From: Astragalus membranaceus
Taxonomy: Eukaryota > Streptophyta > Magnoliopsida > Fabales > Fabaceae
NCBI GenBank assembly: GCA_039519185.1
Contig: CM076847.1
Coordinates: forward strand, 78,467,100 to 78,531,099
DNA: 64,000 nucleotides
Direction of reading: 5' to 3'
The notes under the pieces are model-generated. The model was not told where the DNA came from, made no database searches, and saw only the letters and a program-made list of their open reading frames with translations. Of this stretch, positions 22,006 to 32,900 are shown in pieces. Position 1 is the stretch's first letter. Each line of letters starts with the position of its first letter. A program made the position numbers and the translations under genes.

Positions 22006-24823
22006 TGTAGCGACCGAAAAATCCGAAGGAGGGGATTCTTCGTCATTTTTGCAATGAAGCCGCCATCAATATTTATTAAATAGGAAAACATTGAAAAAAC
22101 CTTTATTTTTGGGTTCGGGGATCGATTACGCGCGGGGAAGGTGTTAGCACCCCACAGCATCCTTTCAAGAGAAAGGTTACCATTTAATTTAATGTGTAGA
22201 TAGATAGTTAATTTAAAGAAAATACTTTAATTTACCTTTTTATTATTTGCAAAATTGAAGTGGAAGACTTAATAAAAAATTTAGTTTTGTGCGCTTGACA
22301 GGAGTGGGCCCCTGCTCCTACGTATCTCCAGGTGCGATGGAGAAATCAAAGCTACGTAGTTCTTGGTAGAAAATGTTTGTGTGTTGTTGTTTTTTTTTAT
22401 TTTTGAAATCGGGAGAGGTACTCGAGACGACCAAACAAGTAAAACTCAGAGTGGTTGTCGCTCATAGCTCGTTTGAAAACCAAAGCTGTTATCAACGGTC
22501 AAACAAGCTAAGCTCAGAGTGACCATTAATAACAAACTAATTTTTTTGTTTAGGAAAACATTTATTCGTTATTTGAAAAAAAAGATAGGTTTGTGAGAGA
22601 AAATATTTATTTAGGAGAAAGAGATTTCTTTTTTAAACAGAAAAACGGGGGGTGCAGTGGTAAAATAAGGGTGTAGATAAAAGGAGGGCTGCATTATTAA
22701 AAAGGGGGTGTAATCAGCGAGCCCGGTTTATTTTCGAATTGGGCTGGGCGTTTGGAAATCATGGGCTTCCAGAAGGGGGCGTGCTGAGTAAAACGTGGGG
22801 TGTGGTTAGAAATCTGAAAAAAATAAACGCGAAAAGACGAATCTGCCCCTGTGTTAATACTATAAAAGCCCCAACCCTAAAATGGAAACCCTAATTTACT
22901 CTCTCCCTCACGCGGCGCCCCCCACCCCCAAAGTGCTAAACCTAAAAAAAAAATTCTCTCCCTCTTCTTGCTCCGCCCCACCCCCATACCGATCTCGCTT
23001 CCCTCTCCCCCTCACAGCCGTTCTCTCCTCCCTACCCTGATTTCCTCTCTTCTCTCACCGATCTCTCTACTGTTTTCGCTTTTCTCTCCTCCTCCACCGC
23101 GTAAACCTTAAACCGAATCCCTCTCTCCCTCTTCGCCACCATCGCGACCCAAACCGAAACTCCCCTGTTTCCGCTTCGCCATTCATCTCATCCCTCTCTT
23201 CGCTCACCGAATCGCCATCCCCTCCGCTCACAGAGAACCTAATCTGCTCTCTCTCTCTCTCTCAACCGATCCACTATCTCTCCGATCTGGGTTCTGTTGG
23301 TGGTTGAGTGATGACGGTGGTGAGGCGGTTGTTTGATGGTAGAGGGGGGCTAACGACGCGGCGGCGTGGGTGATAGCAGCAGTGAGAGGGTGGTTCGCAA
23401 AAGGGGGTGAGGCTGTGGTGGTTGGTGGTGACGGTTTGCGAAAAGGGTGGTTTTGGGGTCACGGCGGTGGTGGAGATGGTGAGGCCGTGGCGTTTAGGCT
23501 GGTAGTGGTGGTTGTTGTGACGGTTCGTACGGCGGCGGTCTACGGCCAACGGGGGGGAGGCTACGGTAATGGCTGTGTTGGTGTCTTGCGACGGCGTGAA
23601 GGGTTTATCGGTGACAGTGGTGGCCGTTTGGTGGAGGCTGGCCGTGGGACTACGGTGGTGACCACCGCAAGCGGTGGCCGGAGGTAAAACCTCTCCCTTC
23701 TCTCTTTCTTGTTTCGGTTCTGTCTTGAAATTTTAATTGTCCCTTCCCTTTTTTTTTAAAACAAAAACAGCTTACACCCTTCCCCTCCCCTTTTACAAAT
23801 GAATTAACAGAAGCATAAACATGATTTTCCCTATTTTCGAATTCTCTTTCTGATACAGTTTCAAACCTTTGCATTTTATATTTGGTTAATCATTGAAAAC
23901 AAAGAAGGAAAAAAACGCATATGTACCTAAGAATAATAGTTATGTATACATATTCTCAGTTGCTGAATAACAGAAAAAGACAGGAAGGAAAAGCTGAAAA
24001 AAATAGGAATTTACCTAGTTCCAAGCTCTTATTCTGGGCTACTCTTTATATCTGATTCTGAATGTCTATTGAACTAGCATCAACTTGATATCAGTGTTAT
24101 GTTTTTTGTGTGTCTGTGTCTGTGTTAACTGATTTCAGTTCATTGGTATTTATAGGCTGGGAATTCTGGTGTAGGGGTGGTGTTGGAGCAGGGAATCAAA
24201 ACCCTCAGGAGACCAAGCTGTTGCAGTGGAGCAGATTGACACAGTGGAGCAGCAAGGGTGGCAGCAGGGCTGCTGCCACTGCAGCAGTGTTTTTGCTGGA
24301 AATGGAAGAAAGCCAAAGGGACAAGGAGAAGGCAAGTTTGGGCTTGTAGCTTCATGGAGAGTGAAGGCAGCAAGTCGCAGGCTGCTATTTTTTTTTGTTT
24401 TTGCTTTATTATTTTTTGTACTCTTTTTGCTTTTAATTAAATTTTTGTACCAACTGCCATTAATTTTTTTTTTGTCCTCATGTAAATCAAAGTTGACTTA
24501 GGTTGTACCCCTTATTTTGTAAAAGAACTGTTTATAATAATAAAAACATTAATTCAGAAATTGATTTTTTTATTAGATTTTTTTTTATATAACGCTAATA
24601 ACAAACAGATTAAACTAAATAATGATAATCATAATATCAATAAGCAATGAAAACCGAGTTAAACATTCTCAACGACGAGATGCGGATTGTTTCGCGTAAT
24701 AAAAAAAATGAAACGTGGCACAGCGAGAACGACGATGTGTGCACAATTAAAAGCGACTCGCATATGCTAGGTACGAATTGAAACCATTTGCATTAGTCTA
24801 ACGGACAAAATTGGGGTATGACA
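22006..24823 (-). repeat. 3' LTR of the inner Ogre element
   Basis: 2,818 bp, near-identical to 36,788-39,598 except for a divergent patch at about 24,107-24,237. It contains the GATTACGCGCGGGGAAGG block, a TACGTA hairpin (22,315-22,364), two hairpin units (about 22,425-22,530) and, on the opposite strand, a TATAAAAG box at 22,861-22,868 followed by a C/T-rich leader. Confidence 0.93.
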
Positions 24824-24838
24824 GCTGCCCCTCTTTAT
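24824..24838 (-). other. Polypurine tract of the inner Ogre element
   Basis: Read on the minus strand, AATAAAGAGGGGCAGC directly precedes the 3' LTR start. This is the expected plus-strand priming site. Confidence 0.75.
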
Positions 24839-26270
24839 TTATATTTTACTAGGAAATATGAAGGGCTTCCAAATTTCTCGAGTAAAATAGAAATAAAGAT
24901 AAAAAGACACTAATTTTGTCAAAACCATTTCTTTTTGAGAAAATCATAAAAAAAAATGGGTTTACATAGAACAAAAGTAAATAGGGATCACCGGGGATCT
25001 GAAGGAGCACTGGGGCTCTGATGGTCTAATTCACAATCGATGCTTGGCGCATTAATTGGAGTTAAACTGAAGGACCGACGGGGTCTGAAGGGCATGCCTA
25101 AGCCTGATGGACCAATGGGTCTGAAGGAGCGCAAACTAGCAACGGGGTACTAGTGAAACGGTCTGCTTGGGGGATGGCCTTTTTCGAGCGGCCATGGGTG
25201 GCAAGGTCAGGTCGTTGACTTGATTTGCACACCTCGAAGGACGTGCACTGTGTTTTTTAGGCGGACACAGCTAGTCTGAAGGACCTGGGGTCGGATGATC
25301 CGTCGGTTGCTCGATTAACGCGATGTGCAATCTGGATTGAAGGACCAATTGTTGGTCTGAAGGAGCACTAGGGCTCTGAAGGACCGCTGGGGGTCTAAAA
25401 GGTTGATACTAGGCTCAATGCTAACACTATAACTTAAATTTTTGACAGATAAAAAACTAATCTATATTTGAACGCATTTTAAGGATGCAATGGATGATGT
25501 ATGCGTGCATGCAGTGTAAGCATGTGCAACGATCGATATCTGGTGGTATGATGAATGAAATGTGGGATGCTTTTTCTCTTTGTTTGTGCTTTTTCTTCTT
25601 TTTTTGATTCTCTTTGCTCTTTTGCTCTTTCTTGACTTTTTGCTCTTTTGCTCTTTCTTGATTTTTCTGCTGATCTCATCACCTCGTAGGACTCTCGACG
25701 TGAGATATGAGGGTTGCCTCAAAGTAGTGGTGCCAAAGCGCGGGTTATTGTGATTTGTCTTTTGCCATTTTATAAGAGATCATCTCGTTTTTGTGATTTT
25801 TAGAAATTTCGCAATGATTGTAATGCTTTCGATTATGCACATGCTTCGCAATTCAATATCGTCTACCATAAAACATCTTTTCAAAGCAAATAGGGAAGTG
25901 AGAGAGTGAAGATAGAGTTTAATATTCAAATGGAAACCGAGTGCGCAGAAGGTCACACTGGCTGAAAATTACATTGAGAGTTTAAACTAAAAAGAAAGAA
26001 AGAAAAAGAAAAAGCAGATCTTTTGATTGTTTGTATCTTAAGGCCAATCACCCATACACATGACCTTGAGCATCCATCACCCAACTTTCGGAGGACTGCC
26101 TTTGCATTTGTTCCAAGTCCAACTCATTGACCCTAATTTTTGCCTGGACTGCTCTTTAGAGTTTTCAATCCACCAGGTCGCTCTAATTTTTGCCTAGGCC
26201 GCCCTCTCGGGTTTTCAACCTAGCGAGCTCATTTTTGCTTGGCTCATCTTTCTCTTTTTCATATATTTCT
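24839..26270 (-). other. 3' untranslated region of the inner Ogre element
   Basis: Non-coding. It has repeated GGTCTGAAGGAGC-type phrases at about 25,000-25,400, a T/C-rich tract at 25,560-25,680, and a block at 26,130-26,240 (TTTTTGCCTGGACTGCTC, then TTTTCAACCTAGCGAGC) that recurs in diverged form at 42,608-42,712 in the outer element. The 60-87-codon frames here are low-complexity. Confidence 0.75.
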
Positions 26271-29200
26271 TTAGGCATAGTACTTCTTAACTGCATCTGA
26301 GTTCACTGGGAGTGGGAGGTCTTCACCGTCCATTTTTGTGAGAATTAAGGCTCCTCTGGAGAATGCCTTCTTTACCACATAAGGTCCTTCGTAATTAGGG
26401 GTCCATTTTCCACGGGAATCCTTTTGGATAGGTAAAATTTTCTTGAGCACTAGATCTCCTTCTTGAAACTGCCGGGGTCGAACTTTCTTATCATAAGCTT
26501 TCTTCATTCTTTGCTGATACAACTGCCCGTGACATAAAGCTTCCACTCTTTTTTCCTCTATGAGGTTCAATTGATCAAATCGAGATTGAACCCATTCTGC
26601 TTCCTCTAATTTGGTTTCCATTAACACTCGCAGAGAAGGTATTTCGACTTCTACGGGAAGAACTGCTTCCATCCCGTATACCAGTGAGAATGGTGTTGCC
26701 CCTGTCGACGTGCGAACTGAGGTCCGGTACCCATGCAAAGCGAAAGGTAACATTTCATGCCAGTCCTTGAAGGTCACTGCCATCTTTTGCACGATCTTCT
26801 TTATGTTCTTATTTGCAGCTTCGACTGCCCCATTCATCTTTGGACGGTACGGGGAGGAATTATGATGTTGGATTTTGAAGTCGTCACACAACTCTTTCAT
26901 CATCTTGTTGTTCAGGTTGGTCCCATTGTCTGTGATGATTTTATTTGGGAGGCCGTATCGGCAGATCAAATCTCTCTTTATGAACTTGACAACCACAGAT
27001 TTTGTTACGCTGGCATAAGAAGCGGCCTCGACCCATTTAGTGAAATAATCGATAGCAACAAGAATGAAGCGATGTCCATTTGATGCCTTAGGTTCGATGG
27101 GACCAATGACATCCATCCCCCACATTGAGAATGGCCATGGTGCTGTTAGGACGTTCAAAGAAGCAGGCGGCACATGGATATTATCAGCGTAGATTTGACA
27201 CTTGTGGCATTTTCTCACGTAGTTAAAACAGTCGGTTTGCATTGACAGCCAGTAGTAGCCAGCCCTTAGGATTTTTCTTGCCATGGTGTGCCCGCTAGAA
27301 TGGGTTCCGAACGAGCCTTCATGGACATCTTTCATAATTCTTTCTGCCTCTTCTTTTGCAACACATCTGAGGAGGACCATGTCATGATTCCTTTTGTAAA
27401 GCACTTCCCCGTTTAGGAAGAAACCCATTGACAACCTCCTAGGTGTTCTCTTATCATTCTCAGTGGCACCAGGAGGATACTCTCGGCTTGTGATATAGTG
27501 CTTGATATCGTAATACCAAGGTTTACTGTCAGGCTCTTCTTCGATTGCCACGCAATGATGTGCCGGTAGGTCTCGATGCTGGATTCTGATGAATATCAGA
27601 CTTTTGTTGTTATTGATATTGAACATTGATGACAAAGTCGCTAAAGCGTCAGCCAACTGATTTTCTTCGCGAGGGAGATGGTGGAAGGTGACCTCCTCGA
27701 ATCGTTCAACCATCTCTTGGATGTGATCACGATAAGGAATTAATTTGGGGTCCCTGGTTTCCCAGTCGCCTTTTATCTGATGGATGACCAACGCTGAGTC
27801 CCCATATACATCGAGTCTTTTGACTTTCCATTCAAGGGCCGCTTTGAGGCCTAAGACACACGCTTCATATTCTGCAATGTTATTGGTGCAATAGAAGCTC
27901 AGTCTAGCAGTGAATGGTATGAAGCGGTTATCAGGGGAAATCAACACAGCTCCGACCCCTTGCCCATACAAATTGGAAGCGCCATCAAATGACATCCTCC
28001 ACCTTTCGTCGTCTGGAGATTTCCCTTCTCCGAATAGAGCCATTATATCTTCATCTGGGAAATCATATTGCATTGATTGGTAATCCTCAATGGGCTGATG
28101 TGCCAAGTATTCAGCTAAGGCACTACCTTTGATTGCTTTCTGAGTGACGTACAAAAGGTCATATTCGGATAGTAGCATTTGCCAGCGGGCGATTCTTCCT
28201 GTGAGTGCAGGTTTTTCAAAAATGTACTTGATGGGATCCATTTTAGACACCAACCAAGTCGTGTGGCTCAACATATACTGCCTCAGACGACGTGCAGCCC
28301 AGGCCAGAGCGCAACATGTTTTTTCCAACAATGAGTATCTCGTCTCGCACTCGGTGAACTTCTTGCTGAGGTAGTAGATGGCATGTTCTCTCCTTCCAGA
28401 CTCATCATGTTGCCCCAGTACGCAACCCATTGAGTTGTCTAGCACTGTTAAGTATAGAATGAGGGGTCTGCCCTGCACCGGTGGCATCAGAATCGGTGGA
28501 TTTTGGAGGTACCTCTTGATCTTTTCAAAGGCCTCCTGGCACTTATCGTTCCACTTTGTTTCTTGGTTCTTGCACAGCAATTTGAAGATCGGCTCGCAGG
28601 TCGATGTTAATTGGGATATGAATCTGGAGATGTAGTTCAGCCTTCCTAGGAACCCACGAACTTCTCTTTCGGTTTTAGGCGCTGGCATTTCAAGAATTGC
28701 TCGTACCTTGTCCGGATCTACCTCTATTCCCTTCTGACTGACTATGAACCCCAACAACTTTCCTGACCTTACACCGAAAGTGCATTTGGCGGGGTTTAAT
28801 CTGAGTTTGAACTTCCTTAGGCGTTCAAATAGCTTCTGCAGATTAACAACATGTTCTTCTTCAGTCTTGGACTTTGCGATCATGTCATCCACATAGACTT
28901 CAATTTCTTTATGCATCATGTCATGGAATAAAGCCACCATTGCCCTTTGGTACGTGGCGCCGGCGTTCTTTAGGCCGAATGGCATTACTTTGTAGCAGAA
29001 GATGCCCCAAAGGGTGATGAAGGTGGTTTTCTCCATGTCTTCTGGGGCCATCTTGATTTGATTATATCCGGAGTATCCGTCCATGAAAGAGAACAAAGAG
29101 TGTTGCGCTGTGCTATCTACCAGGACATCAATGTGAGGCAAGGGGAAGTCATCTTTAGGGCTGGCTCTATTTAGATCTCGATAGTCGACGCACATCCGAA

Positions 29201-29603
29201 CTTTTCCATCTTTCTTTGGGACCGGGACAATGTTGGCTACCCATTGAGGGTATTTTGCCACCGCTAAGAACCCGGCGTCGAATTGCTTCTTGACCTCATC
29301 TCTGATTTTCAGTGACATTTCTGGCTTCATCCTTCTCAGCTTTTGTTTTACCGGCGGGCATTCGGGCTTTACTGGTAACTTATGCTCGACTATGTTGGGG
29401 TCCAGTCCAGGCATGTCTTGGTATGTCCATGCGAAGATGTCAACATAGTCGAACAAGAGCCTAACTAGCTTCTCTCGTTCACTATCTTTCATTGTGATGC
29501 CGATTTTAACCTCTTTCCTATCTTCTTCTGTGCCCAAGTTTATTATCTCAGTAGATTCCTCGTGGGGTTGAATCACTTTCTCTTCTTGTTCCATCATTCT
29601 CAT
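26271..29603 (-). CDS. pol: Ogre pol: RT, RNase H, archaeal-type RNase H, integrase
   Basis: 1,110 codons from the first ATG. The same frame is open upstream to a splice acceptor at 29,722, so the first ATG need not be used. Reverse transcriptase: VDYRDLNRASP at about residue 139 and the catalytic YVDD at about 237. An RT-linked RNase H follows (about 385-490). A second, archaeal-type RNase H (about 535-665) shows FDGAS, AEYEA and DALA. The integrase HHCC zinc finger (about 761-803) ends CHKCQ, and the D-D-E core is at about 830 (GMDVIGP), 892 (TDNGTN) and 929 (EAANKN). It copies the element's RNA into DNA and inserts it. The dual RNase H is a Tat/Ogre lineage trait. I see no frameshift or stop, so the frame is intact, but activity is not shown. 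Confidence 0.95.
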   Translation of the reverse strand: MRMMEQEEKVIQPHEESTEIINLGTEEDRKEVKIGITMKDSEREKLVRLLFDYVDIFAWTYQDMPGLDPNIVEHKLPVKPECPPVKQKLRRMKPEMSLKIRDEVKKQFDAGFLAVAKYPQWVANIVPVPKKDGKVRMCVDYRDLNRASPKDDFPLPHIDVLVDSTAQHSLFSFMDGYSGYNQIKMAPEDMEKTTFITLWGIFCYKVMPFGLKNAGATYQRAMVALFHDMMHKEIEVYVDDMIAKSKTEEEHVVNLQKLFERLRKFKLRLNPAKCTFGVRSGKLLGFIVSQKGIEVDPDKVRAILEMPAPKTEREVRGFLGRLNYISRFISQLTSTCEPIFKLLCKNQETKWNDKCQEAFEKIKRYLQNPPILMPPVQGRPLILYLTVLDNSMGCVLGQHDESGRREHAIYYLSKKFTECETRYSLLEKTCCALAWAARRLRQYMLSHTTWLVSKMDPIKYIFEKPALTGRIARWQMLLSEYDLLYVTQKAIKGSALAEYLAHQPIEDYQSMQYDFPDEDIMALFGEGKSPDDERWRMSFDGASNLYGQGVGAVLISPDNRFIPFTARLSFYCTNNIAEYEACVLGLKAALEWKVKRLDVYGDSALVIHQIKGDWETRDPKLIPYRDHIQEMVERFEEVTFHHLPREENQLADALATLSSMFNINNNKSLIFIRIQHRDLPAHHCVAIEEEPDSKPWYYDIKHYITSREYPPGATENDKRTPRRLSMGFFLNGEVLYKRNHDMVLLRCVAKEEAERIMKDVHEGSFGTHSSGHTMARKILRAGYYWLSMQTDCFNYVRKCHKCQIYADNIHVPPASLNVLTAPWPFSMWGMDVIGPIEPKASNGHRFILVAIDYFTKWVEAASYASVTKSVVVKFIKRDLICRYGLPNKIITDNGTNLNNKMMKELCDDFKIQHHNSSPYRPKMNGAVEAANKNIKKIVQKMAVTFKDWHEMLPFALHGYRTSVRTSTGATPFSLVYGMEAVLPVEVEIPSLRVLMETKLEEAEWVQSRFDQLNLIEEKRVEALCHGQLYQQRMKKAYDKKVRPRQFQEGDLVLKKILPIQKDSRGKWTPNYEGPYVVKKAFSRGALILTKMDGEDLPLPVNSDAVKKYYA

Positions 29604-29913
29604 TAATTCTGGAGGAGTTTCCCAGTTATCTTCAACATCTTCCTCAGTTTGATTAATCGGGTGATCAAAGTCACAGTATAAATTATTGGCGTTGTTATTT
29701 TCAAAGGCGTTTTTTTCAAATCTGCATTAGTATAAATTGACGGAATGAAAAACGAGCAAAAAGAAAATGAAACGCAAGTGCCAAAGAAAACTGAAATTTG
29801 TTGGAGAATCCGAAATAACATTTTATTGATATTGATATTGAAAGGAAACATGTGTGCCCGAATGAAATGTCCTAAGGCCTTGGGCAGAGCCATAGGATTG
29901 CATTACAGAAACA
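29604..29913 (-). other. Putative Ogre intron between gag-pro and pol
   Basis: Stop codons separate the protease frame (ends 29,914) from pol. On the minus strand a good acceptor, ATACTAATGCAG, ends at 29,722. From 29,721 the pol frame is continuously open into the first annotated Met at 29,603. Ogre elements are known to splice here. The donor is not settled: CCT/GTAGTT at 29,934 is possible but leaves a phase mismatch. Confidence 0.6.
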
Positions 29914-32900
29914 TTACTTTGAACTAAAAACTACAGGAAAATCGACGATTTCCCAATTCTTGAGCTTTTCGCTTGCTGGACAACGGCGCACAAGACTGGC
30001 ACCGCCATTTTCAGCGCTTGAATCACCTTCAATAGCTGCAACCTGGTTAGGATCTAGCACCCCTGCGCTCTGAAAGCTTTGCTTTATGTCGCCGATGAAA
30101 ATTTTCTTCATATCTGGCTCCCGACCCTCAAGTTTGGCCAACCTCCGCTCCTTCTTTTCCGCGGCGATCCTTCCTTTGTCAGTACGACTAGGCTGGTACC
30201 CTATCCCACATCTGTCCTTGTTCTCACGCAGCTGTATGGGTGTTAGGATCCCTTGTTCAGTCTTCCCTAAACCGTTTCCCGCTTGATAACCCTTGCTTGT
30301 CATGACTTTAGCGATCATCAATGCAGTTTTGGACAGCTTTGGCTTTAACAATGGGGCCCCGTCCCCCACAAAGGTAGCATTTGCAATTTCTAGTTCCTGG
30401 AAGGCGGTCTCGAAAGATTCTTCTGCAGCCTCAACATAACGGATAGGAAACGACTTATTGACTAGCAACTCTTCTTCTCCTGAAACGACCACCAACTTGT
30501 TGTTGACTATGAACTTGAGCTTTTGATGTAGAGAAGAGGGCACAGCCCCTGCAGAATGGATCCAAGGTCTTCCCAAAAGACAGCTGTAAGATGGATTGAT
30601 GTCCATCACTTGGAAACTCACTATGAAGACCTCCGGACCTACCTGTACAGGTAACTCCATCTCTCCGATAACCTCTCTTTTAGACCCGTCGAATGCCCTG
30701 ACCAGCGTAGAACTGGGTTTCATGTATGAACAATCTACGTCTAGTTTGTTCATAGTTGATTTGGGTAATACGTTCAGGGACGATCCGTTATCGATGAGTA
30801 CTCGAGCTAGAGAGTATTCTCCACATTTCACGGAGATATGCAAAGCCTTGTTGTGCCCTCTTCCTTCAACGGGGATCTCGTCATCTGTGAAGGTGAGGTA
30901 GTTGTTTGCGACGATATTTCTGACGATCCCATCAAACTGACCAACTGTGATGTCGTGAGTGACATGAGCTTCACTCAGCACCTTCATTAGTGTTGCTCGA
31001 TGGGCTTCAGAATTGAGTAATAGTGATAACATGGATATCTTAGCAGGAGTCTGATTCAGCTGATCCACTACCTTGTACTCACTCTGCCTCATAATCTTTA
31101 GAAACTCACTGGCTTCTTGCTCAGATAGTGCCTTCTTGCCCGTATTTTTGTCAGACGACTCTCCCTCTATGTTTTTTCCTTTATCAATCTTTCCTCTTTC
31201 ATTTGATTCTCTTCCTCTGGGTCTTTCAGGGGCATAGACGCGCCCACTCCGAGTCATTCCGCTGCTTCCCGAGATATTGGTGACATCAGGATTGTTCTGA
31301 GGACCTTTCACTTGGACTTTCGCGTTGTAGTTCCATGGGATTGCTTTGGTGTCATTGTAGGGGAAGGGAGCTGGCACTTGGATAGTGATTGGTTTAGGCA
31401 TACCCAGGGACGACTTCGAGTCCTTAGTATAGTGGATCTCTAGCGGCTTCCGAGTATCCTTGTTCTGGCCATTGCTCGATAGGATAGTTGACACCTGGTC
31501 CTCCCTCTTTTGAAAGCCCACTTGTATTACATGTCGGTCCAACAGGTCCTGAAGCACCTGTTTAAACGCCTCACAATTTCCAATGCAGTGATGGTCATTG
31601 CAAGGATTCTTTCCAGTGCATTCTCTCTCAATAATCCCAAAGGAACACAGATTAGCATGAATCACTTCCAGGGGTGTCTGGATGCATTCTACCCTCCTGA
31701 TTAGGGACGATTCTGCAGAATCCTCAATTGCATTAGCTGAGGGCATCCCATGTCCTGGTAATGGGTTGGTAGCCACGTTAGGACCATTTTCCTTGAAGTT
31801 CAACCAGCCCGAGGCGATTAGATCTTGGACGACATACTTCAATGCCTTGCAGTTTTCTATGGAATGGCCGACCGTTCCTGAATGAAATTCGCATGTGGTG
31901 TTTGGGTCGAAGCCTCTAGGGAAAGGGGGCTGGATCTGTCTCATCGGGCGGGTGGTGATTAAATTATGGCTGAGCAGGTGGCGAAATAGGTCGGAGTATG
32001 ACATTGGGATTGGATCAAACTGGACGAACTTTCCGGCTGAGTAGTTTTGTGGTTTATGGCCTTGGTTATTTTGGGTAGGTGGGGTAGATAGCGTTTGTGC
32101 TGAGAACGGATTGGTTTGAGAGGGATTGGAGTAGGAAGTTTTTCCGGTTCCCGTGATGGCGTTGGCTTCTCCTTCTTTCTTTTTAGGAAATCCGGAGAAG
32201 GGCTTTCTCTGGTTAGTGTTTCCGGGGGAAGTATAAGCGATTTTCCCATTCCTCATTCCGTTCTCTAGCCTTTCTCCAATAACGACCAAATCCGAGAAAC
32301 TTGACGATACACTCCCGATCAGTTTTTCATAGAAGGGTGAAGGAAGAGTTTCCATGAACATAGACACCATTTCCCTTTCAAACAGAGGCGGTTCTACCTG
32401 TGCTGCTAGTCCTCTCCAACGCTGAGCATATTCCTTGATAGACTCATTATCCCTTTTAGTCATGTTTTGTAGCTGAGTCCTATCAGGAGCCATATCAGTG
32501 TTGTACTTATACTGCTTAAGGAAAGCATCAGCGAGATCCTTCCAACACCGAATATGAGTGGGTGTCAACTGCATATACCAATTTGAAGCTGCCCCAGCTA
32601 AGCTGTCTTGGAAGTAGTGGATAAGCAGCTTATCGTCATTTGCGAATGCAGCCATCTTCCTGCAGTACATAGTTAGGTGGCTTGCCGGACATGTTGCTCC
32701 TCTGTATTTATCAAAATCTGGCACCTTAAACTTAGGGGGAATGACCACGTTAGGAACGAGACATAAATCTTGTGCATTTCTTGCACCAATACTGAATCTT
32801 TCAACTGCTCTCAACCTTTCTTCCAGCATTTGCAATTTGTCTTGGGCTTGAGGGTTCTCCATAGAGTAGTTGTGGGGGAGTCCACTCATACCATAGTAAG

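Noticed and set aside
23274..23687. Long frames on both strands in the Ogre LTR (also at 38,052-38,438)
   Set aside because: They are GGTGGTGG/Pro-rich translations of low-complexity LTR sequence, open on both strands and broken between the two copies.
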